Part shown: in pieces, positions 27,254-38,757 of the stretch
Numbering within the stretch: position 1 is the stretch's first letter
How the letters are laid out: every line of letters begins with the position of its first letter
Assembly: GCF_000736415.1 (NCBI RefSeq)
Contig: NZ_CP009043.1
Location: 682,001 to 746,000, forward strand
Length of the DNA stretch: 64,000 bases
Source of the DNA: Campylobacter iguaniorum
Lineage (GTDB): Bacteria > Campylobacterota > Campylobacteria > Campylobacterales > Campylobacteraceae
Direction: 5' to 3'
The notes under the pieces: model-generated
Databases searched by the model: none
Told to the model about the DNA's origin: nothing
What the model saw: the letters and a program-made list of their open reading frames with translations, nothing else
Position numbers and translations under genes: made by a program

Positions 27254-29947
27254 ATGAAAAAGATATTTTTGATTTTTGGTTTTTTGGGATTTTTTGCATT
27301 GGAGTCTTTGGGTGTTGATGTCTTTTGCAATGATACTTATAATTCAAAATTAGAATTAATAGAACACAATGTTCCAATTGGAACCGTCATAATAAGTCCA
27401 TTGGAAAATTTTCGGAAAAATTTTTCACATAATGGTGCACAAGTTCGCTATGTAGCTAAAGATAAAGGGTATTATAAATTTAATTTAACCGCTGATAATA
27501 TACGTGGAGAGCATGGTATTCTTAACTGGAACCAAGTTTCTGTGCGTTTTTATACTGGTTTTGCTGGTAAAATGACATTTAAAATAGATAGTATAGATGC
27601 GTGTTGGGGTGAAGCAGATAAATGTAAAGAATTAAATAATAGTGAAAGGTGGTATACTAAATATCCGAGTGATATTGCTGGAGAAATTTTGTATTATAGA
27701 GTTTTATCTTCAGACTACAGTGCAAGTGGTCTTTCTACTTCTGACAAGAATAAAAATTATGGCGGAATATGTTATGATTCACATTTGACTAATACGACGA
27801 AATTCCCAAACAATAGTATAAATGTATTATATGATCAAAGTCAAACTTACTCTGCTAGAACGTATGTTGGCGGAGATGTTAATATATTAATAGAATTAAA
27901 TCCAAACTTTGAAGCAGCTATTAGAGACATTGCTCATAGATTTTCTGCTACTATCATAATAGAGCCACTTCAATCATCAATCGACACTATAAGTGGAAAT
28001 ATAAATTTATCAAATTCATTTACTCAAAATGGTAAGTTATATACTCAAATCATAGGAAAGCCATTTGATTTGCAATTATATAAAGCTTTGGCTGATGAGC
28101 TTGATTTTACTGATAGAAAACTACAATTAACTTTAGTAAATGATAAAGGAGAAGCTGTAAAATTCACAAGTGGAAGCGGAGGCAATGTCATTAATATAAA
28201 TCAAAATAAATTTGAAGCATTAAATACTTCAAGTATTAAAATAAATAATATTGTTATAAAAAATGAGAGCAATATAACTCCTGCATTGAAATTTAAAATA
28301 GAGCTTTTGGATAAGACAAATAATGTTATAGATACTGGATATTCAGATAGCTTTTCTGCTAGACCAAAAGGGTATGTTTCAAATTTAGACGGAAATACAA
28401 AAATAGGTGGAACAAGAGATCAAAATCTAAATGATATAAAAGCCATAGATGAACTAAACAACAAAGTTCTAGGATATAACACAATGCTTGAAACCCTAAA
28501 TGAAAAAAATATCATCAAATGGACGCAAGATGAAAAATGCAAAGATGGCGAAAATATCATCGAACCAAATAAAATAACAAATATGCGTATTAAATTTGAT
28601 AGTGGGCTTGGTTCTAGCTATAATGTTTGTTACGATAATGAAAAAGCGATAGAATTAAATGCCGATAATATAAATGCCAATAAATGTTATTTTTCTTACC
28701 CAGATATCGGACCTACTACGATAAATATATATGATGATACTTGGACTGCGATCGATCATGACGGCGATTGTATAGAGGGCGAGAGCGGAAATGTGGCTAA
28801 TAGTGATGGTAAAATAGGGTGCAATATAGAACTACAAAGTGACTATTATAAATTTATGCTTGATAAAATTATGCTAAAATCAAAAGAGCTGAGCGATAAA
28901 TTTTCCAATATGACTTACTATCTCAAAGATGATGTTTATACAAAATCAAAAGAGCGGTTAGAAAGCATGATGGCAGCTGATTTGAAGTTGAATTTAAACG
29001 CTACTTTGGCTGATGGCACGACTCCTAAGCTATATACAAAAAACTACTACGCAAAAGATGTGAATTTAGATGTGACAGATAATCTCACTGAAGAAGTTTA
29101 TTATTACGGAGTTGAGAAGACGGCTGATGAACGTGATAAATTTGCTATCAAAATTAAATCGGCAGAAGATGATGATACGACCAAAGAAAAAAACGACGGT
29201 AAATTTACTATCTCAAAAGACGCCTTTTATCTTGGTGAAGCTAGTGTGAGCTTGAAGCTAAATTTAGGCAGAAAGTACAATGAGCCAAAAGCTTATAAAA
29301 ATATTACGCCTGATATATTTACACTAAGTGGAAAAGATGAAGATAATGTAGAATTAGAAAAAGGTGTAGTTGCGAGTGATAGTGAGGCGAATTTTTACTA
29401 TGGTAGGGTTTTTGCACCAAACTATGATATATACGCAAATAGTGGCGAAGTGAGTTTGTATTATGGTGTTTATTTCAGTGGCGATGAGAGCGAAGAGGAT
29501 AAAGAAAAAATAAAAAATTTCATCACGTCAAATGAGACAAAAACGCTAGAAGAGTGCAAAATCCCACAACTCAAAGACTACTATATAAATCCAGCATTTA
29601 GCGGCGAAAGCACAAACGAATATTTGGGTGCGAATTTGACAATTAGCGAGAATAACGCTGCTGTAAAGGAAAACGGAAAAGAAAAGCTAATCCTTACTTA
29701 TAATGGCGTTGAGTTTCCAAAAACAATAAATATCAAAATAACCCCAAATGATGAAGCTAAAAAGTATTTGCTGTTTGATAAATTTGTTCCAAATGATGAA
29801 AAGCCAATAGATACAAGCTTCAATGCGACATTTTATAGCTTAGATAAGGGCGGCTGGACTGGAAGCGGAGAGCATGGAAAAGTCATGGATATAGGTGGCG
29901 AAAATAGTGATAACGCACCAAAAGGAAATAGAAGAATAGACTGGTAA
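27254..29947 (+). CDS. Large secreted protein of unknown function
   Basis: The product has about 897 residues. I place the start at ATG 27254 (MKKIFLIFGFLGFFALESLG), which gives a clean signal peptide with cleavage before about VDVFCND; a TTG at 27242 is in frame but less likely. After the signal the protein is polar, rich in Asn, Asp, Lys and Tyr, and looks beta-rich. It has no membrane segments, scattered cysteines, and a motif DHDGDCIEGESGN near residue 500 that could bind a metal. It ends GNRRIDW. I do not recognise a family. It stands alone downstream of the tRNA cluster, a common site for strain-variable genes. Confidence 0.7.
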   Translation: MKKIFLIFGFLGFFALESLGVDVFCNDTYNSKLELIEHNVPIGTVIISPLENFRKNFSHNGAQVRYVAKDKGYYKFNLTADNIRGEHGILNWNQVSVRFYTGFAGKMTFKIDSIDACWGEADKCKELNNSERWYTKYPSDIAGEILYYRVLSSDYSASGLSTSDKNKNYGGICYDSHLTNTTKFPNNSINVLYDQSQTYSARTYVGGDVNILIELNPNFEAAIRDIAHRFSATIIIEPLQSSIDTISGNINLSNSFTQNGKLYTQIIGKPFDLQLYKALADELDFTDRKLQLTLVNDKGEAVKFTSGSGGNVININQNKFEALNTSSIKINNIVIKNESNITPALKFKIELLDKTNNVIDTGYSDSFSARPKGYVSNLDGNTKIGGTRDQNLNDIKAIDELNNKVLGYNTMLETLNEKNIIKWTQDEKCKDGENIIEPNKITNMRIKFDSGLGSSYNVCYDNEKAIELNADNINANKCYFSYPDIGPTTINIYDDTWTAIDHDGDCIEGESGNVANSDGKIGCNIELQSDYYKFMLDKIMLKSKELSDKFSNMTYYLKDDVYTKSKERLESMMAADLKLNLNATLADGTTPKLYTKNYYAKDVNLDVTDNLTEEVYYYGVEKTADERDKFAIKIKSAEDDDTTKEKNDGKFTISKDAFYLGEASVSLKLNLGRKYNEPKAYKNITPDIFTLSGKDEDNVELEKGVVASDSEANFYYGRVFAPNYDIYANSGEVSLYYGVYFSGDESEEDKEKIKNFITSNETKTLEECKIPQLKDYYINPAFSGESTNEYLGANLTISENNAAVKENGKEKLILTYNGVEFPKTINIKITPNDEAKKYLLFDKFVPNDEKPIDTSFNATFYSLDKGGWTGSGEHGKVMDIGGENSDNAPKGNRRIDW

Positions 29948-29974
29948 AGTCTATTCTAAATCGCAATTCACGCC

Positions 29975-31063
29975 TTATTCAAAAAAGCTTGGATTGGCTC
30001 TGAGTAAAAGTGCGTATGCGTGCAAGGCGCTTTGCTCTCTTATGTAGCTTCTATCGCCTGATAAAAGCAGTCTTTGGACTTGGACTTCGGTTTTGTTTGC
30101 TACGCCGACAAATACCGTGCCTACTGGCTTTTCTTTAGTTCCGCCATTTGGCCCAGCGACGCCACTAATAGCGATAGCAAAATCACACTCACAAAGCCTT
30201 AACGCCCCACGGCACATTTGTTCGACGCACTCTTTACTCACTGCGCCATAAGTTTGCAAGACTTCATCGCTGACTTCTATCCAGTTATGTTTGATATGGT
30301 TTGCGTAGGTTACAACTGAGCCGTCAAAGACGCTACTCACGCCAGAAACCGCTCCAAATTTAGCAGCACAAAGCCCAGCAGTGCAAGACTCTGCAAAGGT
30401 GATTTTGAGATTTTTTTCTATGAGTTTGTTTGCGATGAAAGAGACTATATCTTTTTCGTTTATGATTTTATTGGCAAAGAGATTTGAAGCACTTTCTATG
30501 AAGCCGTCAATCTGACCGTATTTGTTAGTAGAGGCTTTGACATAAGTAAGCCCAGGAAGTAGCTCGGTGAGACTTATCGTCACGTTATAAGTCGTGGCTA
30601 ATGGCTCTAGCAGTATTCTAGCGCTTTCTTTATCGATATCAAGTATATTAAAAAACTTGCAGTCTTTTTGCACTTCGATGAGAAACTCTGGGAGTTCTGC
30701 TGTCGGCGTGGCTTTGATTAAATTTATCTTGGCTGAGTTTAGCGTGAGTAAAAAGCTGTCTTTTACTTGGATTTCTGCACGTGAAGGTATCAGGGTGTCG
30801 TTTTTTAGCTCGATTGTATCGGTGCTAAGTGTGGCGATGATCTTGCTTATTGTGTAAAAATTACTATCGTTTGCCATGATAGTGACAAAGTCAAAGTTTT
30901 TGGAGTGGTTTTCTATATAAAATGGCAATTCTTTGTCGTTATCTTCTATATAGGCCACCATTCCCATTTCGCCAAAGCACTCTTCATATTTGTTAAAAAT
31001 ATAATCCAAAAACGGCTTATTTATCTGCAATTCTTCGCCGACAATCAAAATAATATGCTTCAT
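29975..31063 (-). CDS. CinA-family protein (nicotinamide-nucleotide amidase domain)
   Basis: The C-terminal part (about 205-355) is a clear CinA/PncC domain: ITFAESCTAGLCAAKFGAVSG, VVTYANHIKHNWIEV, GAVSKECVEQM and AISGVAGPNGGTKEKPVGTV. This domain deamidates nicotinamide mononucleotide in pyridine-nucleotide salvage. The N-terminal part (1-150) has the length of the MoCF-like domain but lacks its usual Gly-rich signature, so it is degenerate or replaced. ATG 31063 follows AGGAGC, nine bases after the stop of the small exported protein; the two are likely cotranscribed. Confidence 0.82.
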   Translation of the reverse strand: MKHIILIVGEELQINKPFLDYIFNKYEECFGEMGMVAYIEDNDKELPFYIENHSKNFDFVTIMANDSNFYTISKIIATLSTDTIELKNDTLIPSRAEIQVKDSFLLTLNSAKINLIKATPTAELPEFLIEVQKDCKFFNILDIDKESARILLEPLATTYNVTISLTELLPGLTYVKASTNKYGQIDGFIESASNLFANKIINEKDIVSFIANKLIEKNLKITFAESCTAGLCAAKFGAVSGVSSVFDGSVVTYANHIKHNWIEVSDEVLQTYGAVSKECVEQMCRGALRLCECDFAIAISGVAGPNGGTKEKPVGTVFVGVANKTEVQVQRLLLSGDRSYIREQSALHAYALLLRANPSFFE

Positions 31064-31071
31064 GTTTGCTC

Positions 31072-31683
31072 CTAGTATTTTACCTTGAAATTCATATATG
31101 TATTGTCTGAGTCTTCTTTTGGTGTGTATAAGATATTTAGGTTTAAATTCTTATTTAAAGACCAGTCGATATATGGACTAATTTGCTCATCTTTGTTTGA
31201 TTTGATTATTGTACCTAAATTTGTATTATATAAAACTTCTTTGCTAATATCAAAATTTGGCTCAGTTATTAGCGAGTTTTCTTTGAGATTGTAGTTTAAA
31301 TTTAGCTTGGTTTTGATTAAAAAATCGATTATAGAAGTTTGGTGCTCTATACCTAGATTATTGTTTGATATGTAGTCTTTTTGGTTTTCGTTTTTATCTA
31401 GCTTGCTATCTAAATTTAGCTTGAAATCATCTAAATATTCGTTGTTAAAGCTAAAAGAATTTATGTTTAAAACATCTATTTGGTTTAAATTTGCTCCATT
31501 TTTATTAAGATTCAAATTTGGATTTAGGAGTTTTACATCATCTGATTTTATCCAAGGGCTATTTATAAAGCCATTTGTCTGGAGTGGATTTATGCTTAGA
31601 GTATCTCCGCTTTGTTTCATAAGCTCATCAGATGAAAAAATTTGAGATAAAAATAGCAAGCTAAAAAGACAAAATTTTAGCAT
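31072..31683 (-). CDS. Small exported protein of unknown function
   Basis: 203 residues with a signal peptide (MLKFCLFSLLFLSQIFSS). The mature part is rich in Asn, Leu and Lys and alternates short polar and hydrophobic stretches, ending in FKVKY. This aromatic C-terminus and the repeated pattern of N, L and D suggest an outer-membrane or periplasmic beta protein, but no family is recognised. A likely sigma-70 -10 (TACAAT) lies upstream. It forms a two-gene unit with the CinA-family gene. Confidence 0.65.
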   Translation of the reverse strand: MLKFCLFSLLFLSQIFSSDELMKQSGDTLSINPLQTNGFINSPWIKSDDVKLLNPNLNLNKNGANLNQIDVLNINSFSFNNEYLDDFKLNLDSKLDKNENQKDYISNNNLGIEHQTSIIDFLIKTKLNLNYNLKENSLITEPNFDISKEVLYNTNLGTIIKSNKDEQISPYIDWSLNKNLNLNILYTPKEDSDNTYMNFKVKY

Positions 31684-31795
31684 TTTTATCCTTTGTTATT
31701 TTGTGAAATATTGTATCTCAACTTGCTAAATAAAACTTATATTAATGATTTTTTTGATAAAATCCCTAAATTTAAAAAAATTCAAGGTCGATAAT

Positions 31796-34540
31796 ATGGA
31801 TTATAAAGATACATTACTACTTCCGGCGACTGATTTTGCTATGCGGGGAAACCTGAGCGAACAAGAGCCAAAAAGATATGCCAAATGGAGCGAAGAAAAA
31901 GCTTATGAAAAGATGAAAGCCAAACGCCAAAAAGCTGGCGTGAGCTTCAATATCCACGATGGTCCACCATACGCAAATGGTCACTTACATATAGGTCACG
32001 CACTAAATAAAATCCTAAAAGATATAATCCTAAAAACTCATTATTTTTTCGGCGACAGCGTCCGCTATACTCCAGGCTGGGATTGTCATGGGTTGCCTAT
32101 TGAGCAACAAGTCGAAGTAAAGCTGGGTGAGGCTAAAAAAACCATGAGCAAATCAGCTATCAGAAGCGAGTGCAGGGCGTGGGCTACAAATTTCGTAAAT
32201 ATCCAAAGAGACGAGTTTAAAACTCTTGGCATTCTTGGGGGCTGGGAAGATCCATATCTTACTATGAAGTTTAAATTTGAAGCAAATATCTATAGGACGC
32301 TTTGTGAAGTGGCTAAAAAAGGTCTTTTGATCGAAAGAAGCAAGCCTGTTTTTTGGAGCTGGGCTGCAAGAAGTGCTCTGGCTGAAGCTGAAGTCGAGTA
32401 TGAAGACAAAGAGGATTATAGCCTATATGTGGCATTTGAGCTTAGCAAAGAGGCTTGCGAAAAAATAGGCGTCCAAAATGCTAAAGCAGTCATTTGGACT
32501 ACTACGCCATGGACTTTGGTCGCAAACCAAGCCATAAGCCTAAATCCAAATGAAAAATACTCAGTGACAAGTGAGGGCTATATCGTAGCTTCTGCACTTG
32601 TAGAAACTCTTGTAAATCAAGGCATTATAAGTGGCAAAATCATAAAAGAATTTGCCTCAAAAGAGCTTGAAAATCTAAACGCAATTAATCCACTAAATGG
32701 TAGAAACTCAGTATTTATCCTTGGCGAACACGTCTTGATGGACGGCGGTACTGGGCTTGTTCATACAGCTCCTGGGCACGGCGAAGATGACTATTTTGCT
32801 AGTTTGAGATATGGCATAGAAGTGATTATGCCAGTTGATGAGGCTGGATTATACGATGAGACTTTAAGGGTTAAAAAGCTTTTGCCTGAGAATTTGCTAA
32901 ATGAGTTTATAGGGCTTCATATATTTAAAGCAAATGAAAAAATCGTTGAGCTTCTTGGAGATAGCGTTGTAAAAGTAAGTAAATTTGTGCATAGTTATCC
33001 ATTTTGCTGGAGAACTCACAAGCCAGTCATTTACAGAGCCACAAAACAGTGGTTTATAGCTATGGATGAGCCAAAGCTTGATGGCAAAACTCTAAGAACT
33101 ACGGCTCTTGAAGCGTTAAAACAAGTGAAATTTTATCCAGAAGTTGGGGTAAAAAGAATAACTTCTATGATAGAAAATCGCCCTGACTGGTGTATAAGTC
33201 GCCAAAGAGATTGGGGTGTGCCAATAGCGTTTTTTAGGGATCGTGCGACCAAAGAGCCGATTTTTGATACTGAAATTTTAGATAATGTAGCAAAGATTTT
33301 TGATGAAAAAGGCGCTGATGCATGGTGGGATTTGGAGATTGCTGATTTACTTCCAAAAGACTCAAAATACGATCCGGCAAATTTAGAAAAAGTAATGGAT
33401 ATTTTAGATGTTTGGTTTGATAGCGGATCTACTTGGAATGCAGTGCTAAATAGTGGTGATTACGATGCTGGCGGATATCAAGCCGATATGTATCTTGAAG
33501 GTAGCGACCAACACCGTGGCTGGTTCCAAAGCTCACTTCTGCTAAGCTGCGCTGTAAATCAAAAAGCGCCATATAAAAGCGTTTTAACTCATGGATTTAC
33601 CGTTGATGGCAATGGCAATAAAATGAGTAAAAGCAAAGGAAATGTAATAGCTCCAGCTGACGTAGCCAAAAAATACGGCACTGAGATTTTAAGACTTTGG
33701 GTCGGGCTAAGCGACTACTCAAGCGACCTTAAAATCAGCGATGACATACTAAAACAAGTCGGCGAACAATACAGAAAAATCCGCAACACAGTAAGATTTT
33801 TACTAGCCAACATTAATGATTTGGACGATATCAGCTCAAATTTCACAATGCTTGATAAGTGGATATTAGTAAGAGCTACTAAAACATTTAATGAAGTTAG
33901 TATTTGTTTTAAAAACTATGAGTTTTCAAAAGGCTTTAATATACTTTTGAATTTCTTAAGTGGAGATTTGAGTGGTGTTTATCTTGATATTTGCAAAGAT
34001 AGACTCTACTGCGATGAGTTAGAAAGCTCACGCCGCCGCTCAGCCCAGTCAGCTATGGCTATCATCACAAAATCACTTCTAGCTCTTATCGCTCCTACCT
34101 TGACATACACTGTAGATGAAGCTCTAGAGGTCGCTCCAAACATCATCAAAAAGAGTGCAAACGATGTATTTGAGCTAGTTTATAAGCCACTTGAGTTTGA
34201 TTACAAGATAGAAGATGAGCTTTTAAGATCTAGTAGAGAGAAATTTAACGAGATAATCGATACTCTTAAAAAAGATAAAATCATAAAATCAACCCTAGAA
34301 GTTATCCTAGAAACCAGCTCAAACGAAGTGCTTTCAAATGACCTTGATGAGGTTATAGATTGGTATATGGTGAGCTTCGTAAGAGGAGTTGAGAGTGATG
34401 AGTGCTTGGCTGAATTTGACATAGGAAATGATAAATTCAAGATAGTAAAAGCAGATAGATTTAAATGTCCAAGATGCTGGAAATACTCAGCTAAAAACGA
34501 TGGCGACCTATGCCCAAGATGTGCAAAGGTGATGAAATAG
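31796..34540 (+). CDS. ileS: Isoleucyl-tRNA synthetase
   Basis: Class I aminoacyl-tRNA synthetase of about 914 residues that charges tRNA-Ile and edits valine. Visible motifs are [13 protein letters not shown] (the HIGH motif, about 50-62), the connective editing domain in the middle, KMSKSKGN near residue 612, and a C-terminal zinc finger, CPRCW then CPRCAK. The frame extends upstream to 31745, but ATG 31796 ([10 protein letters not shown]) has AAGGT in front and gives the usual N-terminus. It heads a rightward operon with the 36-codon ORF, gatA, guaB and metX. Confidence 0.95.
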   Translation: MDYKDTLLLPATDFAMRGNLSEQEPKRYAKWSEEKAYEKMKAKRQKAGVSFNIHDGPPYANGHLHIGHALNKILKDIILKTHYFFGDSVRYTPGWDCHGLPIEQQVEVKLGEAKKTMSKSAIRSECRAWATNFVNIQRDEFKTLGILGGWEDPYLTMKFKFEANIYRTLCEVAKKGLLIERSKPVFWSWAARSALAEAEVEYEDKEDYSLYVAFELSKEACEKIGVQNAKAVIWTTTPWTLVANQAISLNPNEKYSVTSEGYIVASALVETLVNQGIISGKIIKEFASKELENLNAINPLNGRNSVFILGEHVLMDGGTGLVHTAPGHGEDDYFASLRYGIEVIMPVDEAGLYDETLRVKKLLPENLLNEFIGLHIFKANEKIVELLGDSVVKVSKFVHSYPFCWRTHKPVIYRATKQWFIAMDEPKLDGKTLRTTALEALKQVKFYPEVGVKRITSMIENRPDWCISRQRDWGVPIAFFRDRATKEPIFDTEILDNVAKIFDEKGADAWWDLEIADLLPKDSKYDPANLEKVMDILDVWFDSGSTWNAVLNSGDYDAGGYQADMYLEGSDQHRGWFQSSLLLSCAVNQKAPYKSVLTHGFTVDGNGNKMSKSKGNVIAPADVAKKYGTEILRLWVGLSDYSSDLKISDDILKQVGEQYRKIRNTVRFLLANINDLDDISSNFTMLDKWILVRATKTFNEVSICFKNYEFSKGFNILLNFLSGDLSGVYLDICKDRLYCDELESSRRRSAQSAMAIITKSLLALIAPTLTYTVDEALEVAPNIIKKSANDVFELVYKPLEFDYKIEDELLRSSREKFNEIIDTLKKDKIIKSTLEVILETSSNEVLSNDLDEVIDWYMVSFVRGVESDECLAEFDIGNDKFKIVKADRFKCPRCWKYSAKNDGDLCPRCAKVMK

Positions 34541-34650
34541 TGTTTGAAAATCCAGTTAGTATGACATTAATCATAGTCACTGTAGCAATTTTGCTTGGAA
34601 TAACCGGATTTGGTATTTTTTTAGTTAATAAATTTAAGGAGAGCAAGTGA
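34540..34650 (+). CDS. 36-residue single-span membrane protein between ileS and gatA
   Basis: A GTG-started frame overlaps the ileS stop by one base and ends by overlapping the gatA GTG. The product, beginning [20 protein letters not shown], has one membrane helix (about 9-29) and a basic tail, VNKFKESK. From memory C. jejuni has a small membrane-protein gene (Cj1060c) at the same place, so this is likely a conserved micro-protein and not chance. The tight overlaps suggest translational coupling along the operon. Function unknown. Confidence 0.72.
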   Translation: MFENPVSMTLIIVTVAILLGITGFGIFLVNKFKESK

Positions 34651-36008
34651 TAAGCTTAAAAGAAGCAATGAAACTTAGCGAGAGTGAGCTAGTAGCTCTT
34701 CGCAAAGATCTAAAAGACAAAATAAAACAAACAAAAGAGCTTGGAGCGTATATCGAGCAACTAACAAATAGTGAAATTTGTGATGAATTTGCTGGAGTTC
34801 CAATAGCTATAAAAGATAATATCCAAGTCAAAAACCAAAGCGTAACAAGCTGCTCAAAGATACTTCAAGGCTACATAGCACCATATAACGCAACTGTTAT
34901 AAACAAGCTACTAAGTGCTGGTCTTGCGCCATTTGGTAGGACAAATATGGATGAGTTTGCTATGGGAAGCACAACTGAAAGCTCTTACTATGGTAAGACT
35001 CTAAATCCACTAGATCACTCACGCGTACCTGGTGGTAGTAGTGGCGGTAGTGCAGCAGCAGTCGCAGCTGGCATCGCAGTCGCAGCTCTTGGAAGTGATA
35101 CTGGCGGAAGTATCCGTCAGCCAGCAGCGTTTTGTGGGTGTGTGGGATTTAAGCCGACTTATGGAAGGGTTAGTAGGTTTGGACTTGGTGCTTACTCAAG
35201 CAGTCTAGATCAGATCGGACCTATCACAAGAAGCGTTGAAGACGCAGCTATTTTATATGATATTATCGCTGGACATGATCCAAAAGACAGCACAAGTGCA
35301 AATTTAGAAGCTATCAGCACAAGCGATAAGCTAAACAGCGATAGAAAAATGACAATCGCAGTCATCAAAAACTATGTAGATGGAGCTAGCGAAGATGTTA
35401 AAAAATCTTTAAATATGGCTATTGACAAACTAAAATCAGCTGGACACAATATCATTTATAAAGATTTTTCAAACTCAAAATATGCAATAGCAGCTTATTA
35501 CATCATCGCTACAGCTGAAGCTAGCACGAATTTAAGCAGATACGATGGCGTCAGATATGGTAGACGCGCTGCATGCACAAATCTTGGAAGTATGTATGCA
35601 AATACAAGAGGCGAGGGCTTTGGCGCTGAAGTACAAAGAAGAATGCTTCTTGGAACATTTGTTTTGAGTAGCGGATATTATGATGCTTATTACATAAAAG
35701 CTCAAAAAGCTAGAGCATTTATCAAAAAAGAATATGAGGAAATTTTAAGCGAGGCTGATATCATCTTGATGCCAGTTGCTCCAAGCGTAGCGTATAAATT
35801 TGGTGAGCTTAGCAACCCACTTGATGCTTATCTAAGTGATATTTACACAATCGGAGTAAATTTAGCTGGACTTCCAGCTATAACTGTTCCAGTCGCAAAA
35901 GACGCAAATGGGCTAAATATCTCAGCTCAGTTAATTGGCGGTGCATACAAAGAGCAAAATGTTCTAGATGCTGCATATAGTTTAGAAAAATTGATAAAAG
36001 GAAATTAA
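34647..36008 (+). CDS. gatA: Glu-tRNA(Gln)/Asp-tRNA(Asn) amidotransferase subunit A
   Basis: The 453-residue amidase-signature protein contains IAIKDNI with the catalytic Lys (about 57) and the Ser-rich loop GGSSGGSAAAVAAG followed by SDTGGSIRQPA with the cis-Ser and nucleophile Ser. It releases ammonia from glutamine for the GatCAB complex that makes Gln-tRNA and Asn-tRNA. gatB and gatC are not in the window. The start is GTG 34647, preceded by AAGGAGAGC; it overlaps the small ORF stop. Confidence 0.95.
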   Translation: MISLKEAMKLSESELVALRKDLKDKIKQTKELGAYIEQLTNSEICDEFAGVPIAIKDNIQVKNQSVTSCSKILQGYIAPYNATVINKLLSAGLAPFGRTNMDEFAMGSTTESSYYGKTLNPLDHSRVPGGSSGGSAAAVAAGIAVAALGSDTGGSIRQPAAFCGCVGFKPTYGRVSRFGLGAYSSSLDQIGPITRSVEDAAILYDIIAGHDPKDSTSANLEAISTSDKLNSDRKMTIAVIKNYVDGASEDVKKSLNMAIDKLKSAGHNIIYKDFSNSKYAIAAYYIIATAEASTNLSRYDGVRYGRRAACTNLGSMYANTRGEGFGAEVQRRMLLGTFVLSSGYYDAYYIKAQKARAFIKKEYEEILSEADIILMPVAPSVAYKFGELSNPLDAYLSDIYTIGVNLAGLPAITVPVAKDANGLNISAQLIGGAYKEQNVLDAAYSLEKLIKGN

Positions 36009-37459
<1,451 letters not shown>

Positions 37460-37460
<1 letters not shown>

Positions 37461-38572
37461 TGAAAATTTCTACCCATAAGGCTCATTTTAGTGAGCCTTT
37501 TTATCTTGAGAGTGGTCGGATTTTAAGCGAATTTGACCTTGCTTATGAAACGTATGGCGAGCTAAATGAAGACCACTCAAATGCTGTAGTCGTATGCCAC
37601 GCACTTACAGGCTCACACCACGCTGCTGGAAGATATGAAAACGATAGCAAGGCTGGCTGGTGGGACGGCTTAATAGGCGATGGTAAAGCTATAGACACTA
37701 CTAAATTTTTTGTAATCTGTGTAAATATTTTGGGTAGTTCGTTTGGATCTACTAGCCCACTTAGCATAGAGCCAAGCACAGGTAAAGAGTATAGGCTTAG
37801 GTTCCCAGTACTTGTCATAAGTGACGTTGTAAAAGCTCAAATGAAGCTTTTTGATAGACTTGGGATCAAGCAAGCTCACGCAGTTGTTGGTGGTAGTCTT
37901 GGTGGTATGCAAGCACTTTGTTTTGCTATTGAGTTTCCAAATTTTGCTAAAAATATCATTATGATGGCGACGACTTATGCGACAAAGCCATGGGCGATTG
38001 CGTTTAATAAAATCGCAATTGAAGGCATCGTGCGTGATCCGGGATTTAAAAATGGTAACTACGATAAAGAAGAGATAAGCAAAAACGGTCTTATGGGAAT
38101 GGCGCTTGGTAGAATGGCAGGGCATATTAGCTTTTTATCTCCAGCTTCTATGGATGCTAAATTTGGTAGAGCGTACGTAGAAACTGACGGAACTTATGAG
38201 CTTTTAGGTAGATACCAAGTAGATAGATATATGGAGTATAATGGATATGGCTTTCCAAAAAGGTTTGATCCGTTAAGTTATCTTTATATCGCTAAGATGA
38301 TGAATAACTTCGATTGTACTCGTCACTATGACACGCTCAAAAACGCACTTAGCCTTATAAAGGCAAATGTGTTTATGCTCTCATTTAGCGGGGATATTTT
38401 GTTTCCGCCGACACTAATGAAAGAGATGTATGAGGCGTTTTGTGATATAGGTAAAAAGGGCAATGCGGAGTATGAATGTATCGATAGCGACTATGGACAT
38501 GATGCGTTTTTGGTCGAGATTGATAAGATAGAAATGCAAGTAAAAAAGGCTTTAGAATGGAAGAAAATATAG
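37460..38572 (+). CDS. metX: Homoserine O-acetyltransferase
   Basis: An alpha/beta hydrolase of 370 residues that acetylates homoserine in methionine synthesis. It shows NAVVVCHALTGSHH, the nucleophile elbow GGSLGGMQ (Ser near 145), the Arg region VDRYMEY, and the C-terminal Asp/His (GDILFPP and GHDAFL). The start is a GTG that overlaps the guaB stop codon. From N-terminal motifs alone, a succinyltransferase activity cannot be excluded. Confidence 0.9.
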
Positions 38573-38757
38573 CTGAGAGTTTCGAGCAAAAGCTAGAAAA
38601 ATTAAATGAGCTTTTGGCAAAGTTAAATGATGAAAATTTAAATTTGCAAGATAGTGTAAATTTATACAAAGATGGAATAGATCTTGTAAAAGAAGCAAGC
38701 GAGATACTAGAAAATGCAAAACTAAATATAAAAGAGTTTGGTGAAATAAATGGCTAA
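38557..38757 (+). CDS. xseB: Exodeoxyribonuclease VII small subunit
   Basis: 66 residues; contains SFEQKLEKLNELLAKLNDEN followed by LNLQDSVNLYKDGIDLVKEA, the diagnostic helix pair of XseB. It works with XseA (not in the window) in single-strand DNA degradation. Its start overlaps the metX end by 16 bases and its end overlaps the next gene by 8. Confidence 0.88.
   Translation: MEENIAESFEQKLEKLNELLAKLNDENLNLQDSVNLYKDGIDLVKEASEILENAKLNIKEFGEING

Noticed and set aside
37670-38125. 151-codon minus-strand frame opposite metX
   Set aside because: The metX frame has all the expected motifs; the opposite frame has none and no promoter.
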